A model generated the notes under the pieces. It worked only from the letters and a program-made list of their open reading frames with translations. It did no database searches and was not told the origin of the DNA. A DNA stretch of 64,000 nucleotides from positions 1 through 64,000 of the forward strand of contig JAJEIO010000061.1 in the NCBI GenBank assembly GCA_022827835.1, written 5' to 3'. Every line of letters begins with the position of its first letter. The stretch's first letter is position 1. The translations under genes were made by a program, and so were the position numbers. Source of the DNA: Candidatus Latescibacterota bacterium. GTDB lineage: Bacteria > Latescibacterota > UBA2968 > UBA8231. Shown in pieces: positions 25,578 to 33,435 of this stretch.

Positions 25578-26390
25578 CTAGGCAACGAGCGTGCGCAAGT
25601 AGTCGCGGAATTCGACGGTGTCGGTGATGTTGTTGCCGCCGAATTCCAATTCGAGCCAGCCGTCGTATCCCGTTTGATCCATGATGTTCAAAATGTGCGG
25701 CCAGTCGAGCTCGTTTTCCGCCAAGGATGTTCCGCCGCTCTGGCTGTTGACGCCGCGCACGTGGAAGTGTGTGGCGTGCTGGAGCAGTGGATCGACTTCG
25801 GCGGCTGCGAAGCCGCGCGGGACGAAGTGGCCGTAGTCGAGCGTCAGGGTCAGTCCCGGGACGGCTTGTACTAGCGCGGCGGCGCGCTCGGGGGTGTTGG
25901 CGAGTGAGCCGATGTGGGGCTCGATGGCGAAGACGACGTCGTGCGCCTGCGCCTGTTCCACCCGCCACGCTAGCTCCTCGGCGGCGCGGGCTGTGGAGTC
26001 GGACTTTGGCTCGTGATCGAAGAAGGCTCCGGGCAGGCCGGTGACGTGTTTGCCGTTGCACTCGGCCGCGTAGTCGAGGACCTTGAGGAAAGCGTCGCGC
26101 GCGTGGTCGCGGATCTCGGGCTGTGGGTTGTTGACGGCGCGGGATTCGTAGTCGAGGGCTAGTTGTAGGAATAGGTCGGCGGCGACTAGGCCGTTGTCCG
26201 CTAGTTTCTGCCCGAGGGCGCGCCCGGAGCGCTGGACGTTTTCGAACTCAGTGGAAGGCTGCAAGTGCGAGCGGTCCTCGAAAAGCCCAATGTCCACGCC
26301 CTTCAGCCCCAGCATGGATATGAGCGCCAATACTTGCTCGTGCGGCAGGATGGGAAAGGTAAAGTCAGCGCACGCTAGTTTGAGTTGCAT
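25578..26390 (-). CDS. Sugar phosphate isomerase/epimerase (TIM-barrel, AP-endonuclease-2-like)
   Basis: 270 residues. Xylose-isomerase-like TIM barrel: LACADFTFPILPHEQVL, GLKGVDIGLFEDRSHL, a metal-site Glu in FAIEPHIGSL, DYGHFVPRG and THFHVRGVNSQSGG, then GYDGWLELEFGG. These are positions of metal-binding Glu/Asp/His in the family. ATG 26390 has GGAGG just upstream; a TTG at 26411 would extend it but overlaps that RBS. It follows the double-PhyH gene by 17 bp on the same strand and probably shares its transcript. The substrate cannot be inferred, but the surroundings favour a sugar acid, inositol or related polyol. Confidence 0.8.
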   Translation of the reverse strand: MQLKLACADFTFPILPHEQVLALISMLGLKGVDIGLFEDRSHLQPSTEFENVQRSGRALGQKLADNGLVAADLFLQLALDYESRAVNNPQPEIRDHARDAFLKVLDYAAECNGKHVTGLPGAFFDHEPKSDSTARAAEELAWRVEQAQAHDVVFAIEPHIGSLANTPERAAALVQAVPGLTLTLDYGHFVPRGFAAAEVDPLLQHATHFHVRGVNSQSGGTSLAENELDWPHILNIMDQTGYDGWLELEFGGNNITDTVEFRDYLRTLVA

Positions 26391-26407
26391 GGATCCTCCA
26401 TTTTTCG

Positions 26408-27934
26408 TCAAGGTGCGTACACATTGTGCGACCTGTATTGGAAAAAGATCATCCGCCGATTCTGTTCACCCGTCCACGGATACGCCCCGTGCGCCTGCGC
26501 CGACGCGAGGAACAGCAGCACATCGCCCGCCTTCATCTCTACGTGTTTGACTAGGCCCATTTCATTCTCGCAGGTGCGAATGCCGTCGGGCATGGGATAG
26601 GCGGTTTTGTGCGAGCCGGGCACGCAGACAAAGCCCCCGTCGGCCCGCGTCACATCGCGCAGTTGCCAAGCCACGTTGAGGTATTCGGCGTACACGCGGC
26701 CATTCTGCTGGCGGTAGTGGTTGGCTATTTTGGCTGGCGTGGCGGGCGAGTGCAAAAAGTGCCCGGACGATCCTTTCCCGGACAGGAAGCCGTTGCACAT
26801 CATACACTCGAAGCCGCTGCCCATGATCCAGTTCAGGCGCTGGACGAGCGCTGGATTGGCGATCATGCGCTGGAACGGCTCGCCGTATGGCGCGGGCAAG
26901 GCCCATGGGTTGCCCATGGACGAGCGGCCGACCCCGGTGCCGGCCAGCGGCGTTGAATCGCCGGCAGCCGAGCCGCCGTGGCTTATGCGGTCGGGATTTT
27001 TGTCGATGGCTTCGTTGGCCGCGGCCAGCCATTCCTCGTCCATTACGCCCCGCAAAACGAGGTGGCCGCACAGATCCCAGTGGAAAAATTCCTGCTCGTC
27101 AATCTCGGAATCCGGGTCGCGGATGTAGATTGAGGGATGGAAAACCCCAGGCTCCTCCGCGAACCAAACCTTTTCGCCGTCCGAATGCACCACCGGCGGC
27201 GGGTACGGGCGGTTGGGATTGTGCAAGACGGCGCGCTGGATATCGGTCAGATCGTCGGCCCACTCGGGCAGCGCGCTGTCTTCGCCGTGGATTTCGGACG
27301 CTGCCCCTGGCCGCACGCCCGTGCTGATGTACCCGCATTCGAGCAGGCGTTGCGGCCCCGCGCCCTGCCAAGGCCGCACGCCGCGCATCAGCGAGTCGGT
27401 GCAGAGCAGGAGGTCGCCCGCCTGTAAGACTGGCTGCTCGACGAGTCCCATCGGGTCGGTTCCGTCCACTAGGTCTTGCGGGGCCGGGACTGTGCTGTTG
27501 TGGCTGGCTGGCACTACGACTAAACCTCCGTCTTCTGCGCCCACGTCCGCCAGCGCCCAGAAGGCCCGCACCCCCTGGCAGAAGCGATGCCCGTTGTACT
27601 GACGATACGCCCGCGACCAATCCACCCACTCGTCGCCCCCCGACAGGTCCGTCGCCTCGGTGCATGACTCGACGAGTCGCGGCGATTGGTCGAGCCGGAC
27701 CCCTTCGCCGCAGATCTGCTCCAGATACTGCATTAGCACGGGATGCTCGCGCAGGGCGCGCAGGGGATTGCAAACGGGCGACGTCCAGCGCAGCGGCCCG
27801 TTGTTAGACGCTAGCTGGTCCAGGGCCTGATTGCAGGCTCTTAGTTCGGCTGCCGTCAGGACGCCGGGGACGATCATATACCCCGCCACGTCGAAGCGGT
27901 AGTTTTCTTCGTTGGTCATCGTCTTGTCGTCCAT
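26408..27934 (-). CDS. Double-domain phytanoyl-CoA dioxygenase (PhyH) family protein
   Basis: 508 residues with two PhyH-like cupin domains. Domain 1 (about 10-215) begins YRFDVAGYMIVPGVLTAAEL and has VVVPASHN and LLLCTDSLMRG. Domain 2 (about 285-500) begins FFHWDLCGHLVLRGVMDEEW and has VCVPGSHK and a distal histidine in ASAQAHGAYPW. A clear HxD motif, the usual iron ligand pair, is not obvious in either half (GHFLHS is the closest in domain 2). The enzyme may thus be degenerate or use an unusual site. I choose ATG 27934, preceded by GAGGAG; upstream in-frame sequence back to GTG 28069 overlaps the divergent gene. Family members hydroxylate small organic substrates with iron and 2-oxoglutarate. 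Confidence 0.8.
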   Translation of the reverse strand: MDDKTMTNEENYRFDVAGYMIVPGVLTAAELRACNQALDQLASNNGPLRWTSPVCNPLRALREHPVLMQYLEQICGEGVRLDQSPRLVESCTEATDLSGGDEWVDWSRAYRQYNGHRFCQGVRAFWALADVGAEDGGLVVVPASHNSTVPAPQDLVDGTDPMGLVEQPVLQAGDLLLCTDSLMRGVRPWQGAGPQRLLECGYISTGVRPGAASEIHGEDSALPEWADDLTDIQRAVLHNPNRPYPPPVVHSDGEKVWFAEEPGVFHPSIYIRDPDSEIDEQEFFHWDLCGHLVLRGVMDEEWLAAANEAIDKNPDRISHGGSAAGDSTPLAGTGVGRSSMGNPWALPAPYGEPFQRMIANPALVQRLNWIMGSGFECMMCNGFLSGKGSSGHFLHSPATPAKIANHYRQQNGRVYAEYLNVAWQLRDVTRADGGFVCVPGSHKTAYPMPDGIRTCENEMGLVKHVEMKAGDVLLFLASAQAHGAYPWTGEQNRRMIFFQYRSHNVYAP

Positions 27935-28058
27935 GAGGTTCTCCTCGCGGTTTTCGCGGAATCGGCGGGTCCCTTTGTGGTTACCCAGCAATTTGGTATC
28001 ATTGTAGCCCTTCGACAAACGGCGCGCAACGGAAACCTTATCGCAGAGGAGGCCCCCT

Positions 28059-29063
28059 GTGAAAATCACCCAAGTAGAGCTGTACGAAGTCGAAATCCCG
28101 CCGATCCCAGTGATCGCCCGCTACTTCCCCAAGATCTACGACATCACCCTCTGCCGCGTGCAGACGGACGAGGGCTTGGAGGGCTGGGGCGAATTCCTCA
28201 GCAAAAAGTCTGCTGGTCAGGAGCAAGCCGACGCCCTCGTGGGGCAGGACCCGCTGGCTTTGGATCCGTACAATCGTCCAGACGCTTTCACCTGTGCGCT
28301 GCTCGACATTGCGGGCCAAGCCTACGGCATTCCGCTGCATCGCTTCTTTGGGGCGCAGGTGCGCGACAAGGTGCCGGTGTCGTACTGGTCGTGCCCCATG
28401 ACGCCAGAAGAGACTGCGGCCGAGGCGGAAATAGGGGCCGGGCTGGGCTTTAGCAACCACAAGCTCAAGGCGCGCTCGTGGAACATCGTCGAGACGGTGC
28501 GGCTGATGAAAGAAGCGGCGGGAGCCGACTACACGGTCGGCGTTGATCCTAACACTGAATTCGGCCTGCTGCCCAAGGCCGCGCGCTTGGCGAGCGAATT
28601 GGAGCCTTTTGGCACGGTGTCGGTCTTTGAAGATCCGCTCCTCAAAAACAATCTCGAATGGTATCGCATCCTGCGAGAGAAGACACACATTCCCATCGCC
28701 CTGCACTTGGGAGCGCCATCGGGCGTGCTGGCGGCGCTCAAGGCCGAGTGCATCGACTACGTGAACTTGGGCGGCTCGGCGCTGCAGGTGCGGAAGGCGG
28801 CGGCGTTGGCGGAGGCTGCGGATGTGCCCTGCTGGATTCAGATGGGTGGGTTGTGTACTGGGGTGCTGGCGACCTACTCGGTGCATTTGCAGGCGACGCT
28901 GCCCAACGCGACGTTGCCCTGCGACGAGTTGCCTTTTACGCGGGAGGCCGATGTTGTGGCCGAGGGGTTGGCGCTGGAGAAGGGGCATTTTGCTGTGCCG
29001 ACAGGGTCGGGGTTAGGGATTAAGGTTGATATGGAGGTGGTGGAGCGCTATCGCGTCGCTTGA
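28059..29063 (+). CDS. Enolase-superfamily mandelate racemase/muconate lactonizing enzyme-like protein
   Basis: 334 residues starting at GTG 28059 with AGAGGAGG upstream. The barrel carries the KxK catalytic motif (NHKLKARSW, Lys135 and Lys137), a first metal ligand in VGVDPN (Asp163) and a second in VFEDPL (Glu191). The third ligand position reads LHLG rather than the usual E/D, and no conventional catalytic His-Asp pair is obvious. It may therefore be a racemase/epimerase-like or divergent member. It is divergent from the PhyH/isomerase pair, fitting one regulated pathway. A 38-bp segment of this gene (28581-28618) occurs again at 31607-31644. Confidence 0.78.
   Translation: MKITQVELYEVEIPPIPVIARYFPKIYDITLCRVQTDEGLEGWGEFLSKKSAGQEQADALVGQDPLALDPYNRPDAFTCALLDIAGQAYGIPLHRFFGAQVRDKVPVSYWSCPMTPEETAAEAEIGAGLGFSNHKLKARSWNIVETVRLMKEAAGADYTVGVDPNTEFGLLPKAARLASELEPFGTVSVFEDPLLKNNLEWYRILREKTHIPIALHLGAPSGVLAALKAECIDYVNLGGSALQVRKAAALAEAADVPCWIQMGGLCTGVLATYSVHLQATLPNATLPCDELPFTREADVVAEGLALEKGHFAVPTGSGLGIKVDMEVVERYRVA
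28581..28618. repeat. 38-bp segment of the enolase-superfamily gene duplicated at 31607-31644
   Basis: Exact 38-bp identity with 31607-31644. This copy is inside intact coding sequence (RLASELEPFGT), while the other is intergenic. The direction of copying is therefore from gene to relic. Confidence 0.85.
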
Positions 29064-29135
29064 GAAAGAAAGACTCATGAAGCCGTTCGAGAAATGCCCA
29101 GTATGCAGCGGGGAGTTGGTGAGAAAGGACTAGGT

Positions 29136-29738
29136 ATGTCTTCTTCTTTTTGGACTCCCGTAGAAACGCAGTTTCATATTCCATGTCACCCTATAGCCAT
29201 TATCGACATTATGGGTAGTAGTGGTGAAGCTAAATCAATTGAGGGATTTCTTTATCATTTAGATGCCGTGACCCGTTATTACGGGGTAGGATGCCCTGGT
29301 GACTTTCTAAGTGTGCTGTCTGATCCTAGTGAAATGCCGAGAGATCTAGTTATTTGCGGCCACGGCGATGAAACGGGTTTTGTCTTTGGCGATTTCGCTG
29401 ATGAAATAGATACAAGTATGCTGAGAGATGGTAGTTTACCCTCGGAGTGTATCGCGAAGGAAGCCCGGCTACCAGATCGGCTCGTTGTAAATACGTCCTG
29501 TGATGGCGGCTTAGAGCATATGGCTCAAGCTTTCAAGACTGCCGGAGTTCAAGCATATATTGGAGCGATAGATGCTGTTGACTTTGCTTCGGGTCTGCTT
29601 TTTGTCTTGATATTTTTCGACAATCTGTGGAGAAAACAGCTATCTATATACCATGCCTGGGAGAAAGCAGCATCCTACGACAAAGAAACCGCGCTGTTCG
29701 TCCTATATGACAGCCAAGGTTGTCATCGTCTAGATTAA
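29136..29738 (+). CDS. Standalone caspase/CHAT-like (clan CD) protein
   Basis: 200 residues. The pattern AIIDIMGSS, LVICGHGDETG with His76, VVNTSCDGG with Cys122, then AGVQAYIGAIDAVD and SIYHAWEKA follows the order of CHAT and caspase-like peptidases: strand, catalytic His in HG, strand with catalytic Cys, a Gly-rich strand and a closing helix. No signal peptide and no extra domain is seen. ATG 29136 is chosen because AAAGGA lies 7 bases upstream; in-frame codons further upstream lack an RBS. The gene is clearly AT-richer than its neighbours, suggesting transfer. Whether it is an active protease is unknown. Such proteins often act as effectors in stress or defence pairs, but no sensor gene is adjacent. 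Confidence 0.55.
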   Translation: MSSSFWTPVETQFHIPCHPIAIIDIMGSSGEAKSIEGFLYHLDAVTRYYGVGCPGDFLSVLSDPSEMPRDLVICGHGDETGFVFGDFADEIDTSMLRDGSLPSECIAKEARLPDRLVVNTSCDGGLEHMAQAFKTAGVQAYIGAIDAVDFASGLLFVLIFFDNLWRKQLSIYHAWEKAASYDKETALFVLYDSQGCHRLD

Positions 29739-29795
29739 TCTTATTGGACCTTATTCCACTTCCATACTTTAAGAAATTGAGTAGGATTTTCAGGT

Positions 29796-30521
29796 TTGAG
29801 ACCAGTTCTTCTGTTTGACCTTGGCGACACCCTTGTCCAGTACTACCGCAGGGAAGAGTTTCCTCCTTTGCTGCGGGCAGGAATTCACGCAGTCAAAGAA
29901 GCACTGGAGCGTTTGGGACACGATTTGCCTGCGGATTCTGAGATCGAGCGCGGTGTCGCGGCTGAGAACTACGAAGCCAAAAACAGTCGCGTTCGCCCAC
30001 TCCACAAGAGGCTTGGTCGTATCTTTGCGGTCGCACCTTGCGTTTCGGAGGAAGAGTGGTTGCCGATCTGTCGTGCCTTCCTCGCGCCCATCTTTTCTAT
30101 TGCCAAGATCTATGAAGACACCCTTCCGGCTCTGGATGCATATCTGGAGGATGGCTACCGTATAGGAATCCTGTCGAACTGTCCCTGGGGTTCACCGAGT
30201 GAGCCTTGGTTTGAAGAACTGCGGCGACACGGCCTTTCGACGCGATGCGAGGTGGCTATCTTTTGTTCGGATGTGGGATGGCGGAAGCCCGCCCAACCTA
30301 TGTTTCGCCGCGCATTGGATCATTTCGGATGCAAACCAGAGGAATGCCTGTTTATCGGAGATAATCCAAGGTGGGACACTGTGGGCGCGAGACGAGCGAA
30401 AATGATTCCCGTGCTCATCGACCGCATGGGCCACGGGGATGTGAGTTCGGAACTGGTTATCCGATCCTTACTTGATCTAAAGCTAGTTCTCAAACAATTA
30501 GATTGGACGCATTTCTCTTAA
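29796..30521 (+). CDS. HAD-superfamily hydrolase
   Basis: 241 residues starting at TTG 29796, needed so that motif I is near the N-terminus. Motif I DLGDT (9-13) lacks the usual first DxD but keeps the nucleophile Asp; motif II is in GILSNC, motif III Lys in GWRKP, motif IV in LFIGDNPRWD. A helical cap lies between about 20 and 105. This is a typical small phosphatase or haloacid-dehalogenase-type hydrolase of unknown substrate. The gene lies 57 bp after the caspase-like gene in the same direction. The stop is followed by a region of duplicated scraps. Confidence 0.8.
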   Translation: MRPVLLFDLGDTLVQYYRREEFPPLLRAGIHAVKEALERLGHDLPADSEIERGVAAENYEAKNSRVRPLHKRLGRIFAVAPCVSEEEWLPICRAFLAPIFSIAKIYEDTLPALDAYLEDGYRIGILSNCPWGSPSEPWFEELRRHGLSTRCEVAIFCSDVGWRKPAQPMFRRALDHFGCKPEECLFIGDNPRWDTVGARRAKMIPVLIDRMGHGDVSSELVIRSLLDLKLVLKQLDWTHFS

Positions 30522-30540
30522 CAAGACCATGCTCGGCTTC

Positions 30541-30605
30541 AGGCACGGTAAAACGTTATCTGACATGGAGAAATGGGAACGGGTGCTCCCACAGCAGGGC
30601 GTTGA
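30541..30605. repeat. Remnant of the 5' region of the beta-lactamase-fold gene
   Basis: GGCACGGTA and TTATCTGACRTG elements near 30542-30570 recur at 31638-31672, and the 19-bp GTGCTCCCACAGCAGGGCG at 30583-30601 is identical to 31843-31861 inside the 31690 gene. The spacing differs, so this is a partly deleted duplicate. It supplies the only RBS-like bases for the PhyH gene start at 30608. Confidence 0.6.
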
Positions 30606-30607
30606 TA

Positions 30608-31585
30608 ATGAATAAATCAGAAAGTTCCGGGCCCGACCCCAAGCCGAGCATGCTGCTGTCACCGGCGCAGTTGGACGAGTTCAAAGCAGAGGGGGTGCTT
30701 GCGATTCCGGGATTGGTACCTCCTGATGTGCTTGACGGGTGGCAGGATCAGATGCGCGCCGCTTGCTCTGGCGGCGTGGACTTGGACGACCCCAGCACTT
30801 GGCCTGCCGGGCGGTACACACCCGAGGATGGTTGGCCCAAACTCAGCCCTAACCTGTACGATTTACCGAGCCTACAGTCCATTGTGGAGCAGATCGGTGG
30901 CGGTGCTTTGGCTCCCACCCACCCGGCGGGGCAGCCGTGGACGCCGCAGATTCCAATGACCCGGGTGATCTTACCGAGCGCTCCGGGCACGGAGTGGGCA
31001 CCTCCTAGCGACGGTCACCTCGATGGGTATGCAACAGGCTGGGGCGGTGGGTTCATGGCGTTCTTCGCCGTGCTGTTCTGGGACGTCAGCAGTCCCATGG
31101 GCGGAGGTACGGCCTACTGGCCAAGGTCGCATCTAGCGAACCACCGATACTTCCTCGATCATCCCGAGCAAATCGACGGCTCGTACCTCTTCACAGAGCC
31201 AGTGCGGAGCGGTGGGCACCGGGCGATCCTGGAGGGGGATCCCAGTGTGGGCGAGGTGGTGTGCATGACGGGGCAAGCTGGCGACGCAATGCTGCTCCAC
31301 GGCCTCACTACGCACGTTGGTTCGGCTAACGCGGCGGGGTCAAAGCAACCGAGGGTGGCGCAGTTTGCACGGTACTCCCATAGGGAAATGCGTGAGCAGG
31401 CACCCATGGTCATGTTTCCCGACAAGGATGGCACGCCATGGTCGCCCCCGAAGCCGTCACCGCCCGAGTACGTAGGCAACACCCCGACAGGCTTTCTACC
31501 GCCGGGGCATCCAGGCCGGGAGCTCAAGCGATACGACGTACCGCGGAACCTCTGGAAATATTGGGGCTCTGCTCTCAACACCTAA
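30608..31585 (+). CDS. Phytanoyl-CoA dioxygenase (PhyH) family protein
   Basis: 325 residues. The Fe(II)/2-oxoglutarate site is readable: HLD (His137, Asp139) in APPSDGHLDGYATG, and a distal His in MLLHGLTTHVGSAN (His231 or His236), followed by an arginine for 2-oxoglutarate in KQPRVAQF. YWPRSHLAN precedes the distal region. So, unlike the double-domain protein at 26408, this one keeps the catalytic triad. ATG 30608 is the natural start; the upstream in-frame part overlaps the HAD gene. Family members hydroxylate lipids, peptides or small metabolites; the substrate here is unknown. Confidence 0.82.
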   Translation: MNKSESSGPDPKPSMLLSPAQLDEFKAEGVLAIPGLVPPDVLDGWQDQMRAACSGGVDLDDPSTWPAGRYTPEDGWPKLSPNLYDLPSLQSIVEQIGGGALAPTHPAGQPWTPQIPMTRVILPSAPGTEWAPPSDGHLDGYATGWGGGFMAFFAVLFWDVSSPMGGGTAYWPRSHLANHRYFLDHPEQIDGSYLFTEPVRSGGHRAILEGDPSVGEVVCMTGQAGDAMLLHGLTTHVGSANAAGSKQPRVAQFARYSHREMREQAPMVMFPDKDGTPWSPPKPSPPEYVGNTPTGFLPPGHPGRELKRYDVPRNLWKYWGSALNT

Positions 31586-31606
31586 TGCGCCTTGTTGCCC
31601 ACTGGT

Positions 31607-31644
31607 GCGCGCTTGGCGAGCGAATTGGAGCCTTTTGGCACGGT
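31607..31644. repeat. Relic copy of the enolase-superfamily gene segment
   Basis: Exact 38-bp copy of 28581-28618 in the intergenic space between the PhyH and beta-lactamase-fold genes. No start, stop or RBS gives it a function. It continues directly into GGCACGGTA, which is also copied at 30542. Confidence 0.85.
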
Positions 31645-31689
31645 ACTTGAGACAATTATCTGACGTGAACAGTATTTGCAGGAGAAGGC

Positions 31690-32436
31690 ATGGAATACGT
31701 TATCAAACATGGAACCGGCTTTTCTGTAGAAGTCGGCTCCCCAGAAGAGCCTGAAATCACGCGGTGGACTTCATGGGGAAATGGCGACTTACAGCAGTCT
31801 TTTATGTTGCATACGCCTGAAGGCACGCTTATCACAGACCCAGTGCTCCCACAGCAGGGCGAAGCGCTCAAGATACTCAAGCAGCGTGCTGGTAGGGTAG
31901 CTGCCATTCTCAGCCTCTCTCCTTTGCACGAACGGCATATTTCTGAAGCCGCTAGGCGCTACAGAGCACCGGTATATGGTCCTCCCTCGGCTAAGAAAAC
32001 CACGAAGTATGGTCGTAAGCTCGATGTACGCTATGGTGCAGACCAACCACTACCTAGTGGGATACAGACCATTGAATCAGGTGATGAGAACGGCGAGATA
32101 TGGTTGTATTGGCAGACTCCCAAAGGCAAGAAAGTACTAATCAATGCCGACACCATTTATGGCCAGAATGAGCAAGGTGGTATGGGGGGACGCAATGTTT
32201 CGTACTGGATGCAGGAAAAGGGTATACGCCTACGAGCCACGGGCACGCCATCACGCACTGAACTGCGCCGGAGATACGAACGGCTCGACGCACTCGATAT
32301 AGACCTTATTCTCAATGGCCATAACCCACTCCCCCTGACTAATCCCAAGGCGGCAATCAACGAAGTACTTTCTAAAGGTACATTTGAGGTGCACCCCAGT
32401 GGTGTATGTACTTTTATGTATTTGGACTTCAAATAA
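31690..32436 (+). CDS. Metallo-beta-lactamase-fold-like protein
   Basis: 248 residues with the MBL strand order: QQSFMLHTPEGTLITDPVLP, ILSLSPLHERHISEAA, a later NADTIYG and LILNGHNPLP. The canonical HxHxDH is reduced to PLHERH, so metal binding is probably altered; the terminal histidine in NGHN is kept. A GGAGAAGG motif 5 bases upstream sets the start at ATG 31690. It precedes the terpenoid-cyclase-fold gene. Part of its 5' region is duplicated at 30541-30605. Function cannot be given beyond a hydrolase-like fold. Confidence 0.6.
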   Translation: MEYVIKHGTGFSVEVGSPEEPEITRWTSWGNGDLQQSFMLHTPEGTLITDPVLPQQGEALKILKQRAGRVAAILSLSPLHERHISEAARRYRAPVYGPPSAKKTTKYGRKLDVRYGADQPLPSGIQTIESGDENGEIWLYWQTPKGKKVLINADTIYGQNEQGGMGGRNVSYWMQEKGIRLRATGTPSRTELRRRYERLDALDIDLILNGHNPLPLTNPKAAINEVLSKGTFEVHPSGVCTFMYLDFK

Positions 32437-32474
32437 GCAATGCACAAGACTATCCATCTGTAGGAGTTAAAAAT

Positions 32475-33401
32475 ATGAAGCTGTTGACTAGTGACTCATT
32501 CGAGAAAGCAAGGACTTTCGTGATGGATCAGGGCCGGGAATTAGAAAGACGGCTTCTATCGTATTATTTCGACGATGGAACTCCAGCCGCGGTCTTGGAC
32601 GAACTTGCTAACTATCAAAATCAGGACGGAGGTTTCGGCAATGGCCTTGAACCCGATATCCAATTGCCCGATTCGTCCGTCATCACGACGACCATTGCGC
32701 TGCGCATTCTCAGAGAGGTCAAAGCGACTAGCGAAGATGAGATCGTCCAGAAGGCAATCCAGTATTTGCTGGCCGAATACGATTCGGCCCAGAACAGATG
32801 GCCTATCGTCCCGCAAGCGGTGGATGAATACCCCCATGCGCCGTGGTGGAATTTTGAGAATACGGCGGAGACTTTTGGCAATTTCTTGGCCAATCCTCGT
32901 GCAGAGGTCGTGGGCTATCTACATGAGTATCACGAGTTGGCACCTACAGACCTGACTAAACAGCTCACGGTAGAGGTCATAGAGCATATAAAAACGTTAT
33001 CAGATGAGATGAACATGTACGATTTTATCTGCTGTGTTCATCTGGTTGAGACGGCTGCCCTGCCCCAATCCGCGAAAGATACGTTGGCGGAAATAGTAAT
33101 TCAGAGAGCGCACCACGTCGTCGCTCATACGCCGGAAGAATTGACGCAACCCTCTGCCAGGCCGCTCTGGTTAGCTTCCACGCCCACCTCGTTGCTAGCA
33201 GAGACACTGAAGAGCGAAGTAGATATGAATTTGGATTTTGATATTGAGCATCAAAATCCAGATGGCTCTTGGTCGCCTACTTGGACCTGGTATGGCCAGT
33301 ATCCAGAAGTTTGGGAGCAAGCCGAACAGCATTGGAAGAGTTGTTTGACCGTTGAGATACTAAAAGCGTTAAAAGAATTTGGGCGGATTGAAGGTCTTTA
33401 G
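32475..33401 (+). CDS. Alpha/alpha-toroid (squalene cyclase/prenyltransferase-like) protein
   Basis: 308 residues made of regularly spaced helices. A QF/QW-like motif YQNQDGGFGNGLEPD lies near residue 40-55, a second similar repeat HQNPDGSWSPTWTWYG near 260-275, and TPTSLLAE near 240. This pattern belongs to the terpenoid cyclase/prenyltransferase alpha-alpha toroid fold, but the catalytic DxDD cluster of squalene-hopene cyclases is absent. ATG 32475 has TAGGAG upstream; an upstream start at 32406 would overlap the previous gene. It is followed by the decarboxylase gene. It is probably not a cyclase; a glycan- or prenyl-binding role is possible. Confidence 0.65.
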   Translation: MKLLTSDSFEKARTFVMDQGRELERRLLSYYFDDGTPAAVLDELANYQNQDGGFGNGLEPDIQLPDSSVITTTIALRILREVKATSEDEIVQKAIQYLLAEYDSAQNRWPIVPQAVDEYPHAPWWNFENTAETFGNFLANPRAEVVGYLHEYHELAPTDLTKQLTVEVIEHIKTLSDEMNMYDFICCVHLVETAALPQSAKDTLAEIVIQRAHHVVAHTPEELTQPSARPLWLASTPTSLLAETLKSEVDMNLDFDIEHQNPDGSWSPTWTWYGQYPEVWEQAEQHWKSCLTVEILKALKEFGRIEGL

Positions 33402-33435
33402 GGACGATGCTGGCAATCTCACCTCAGACCGTCTT

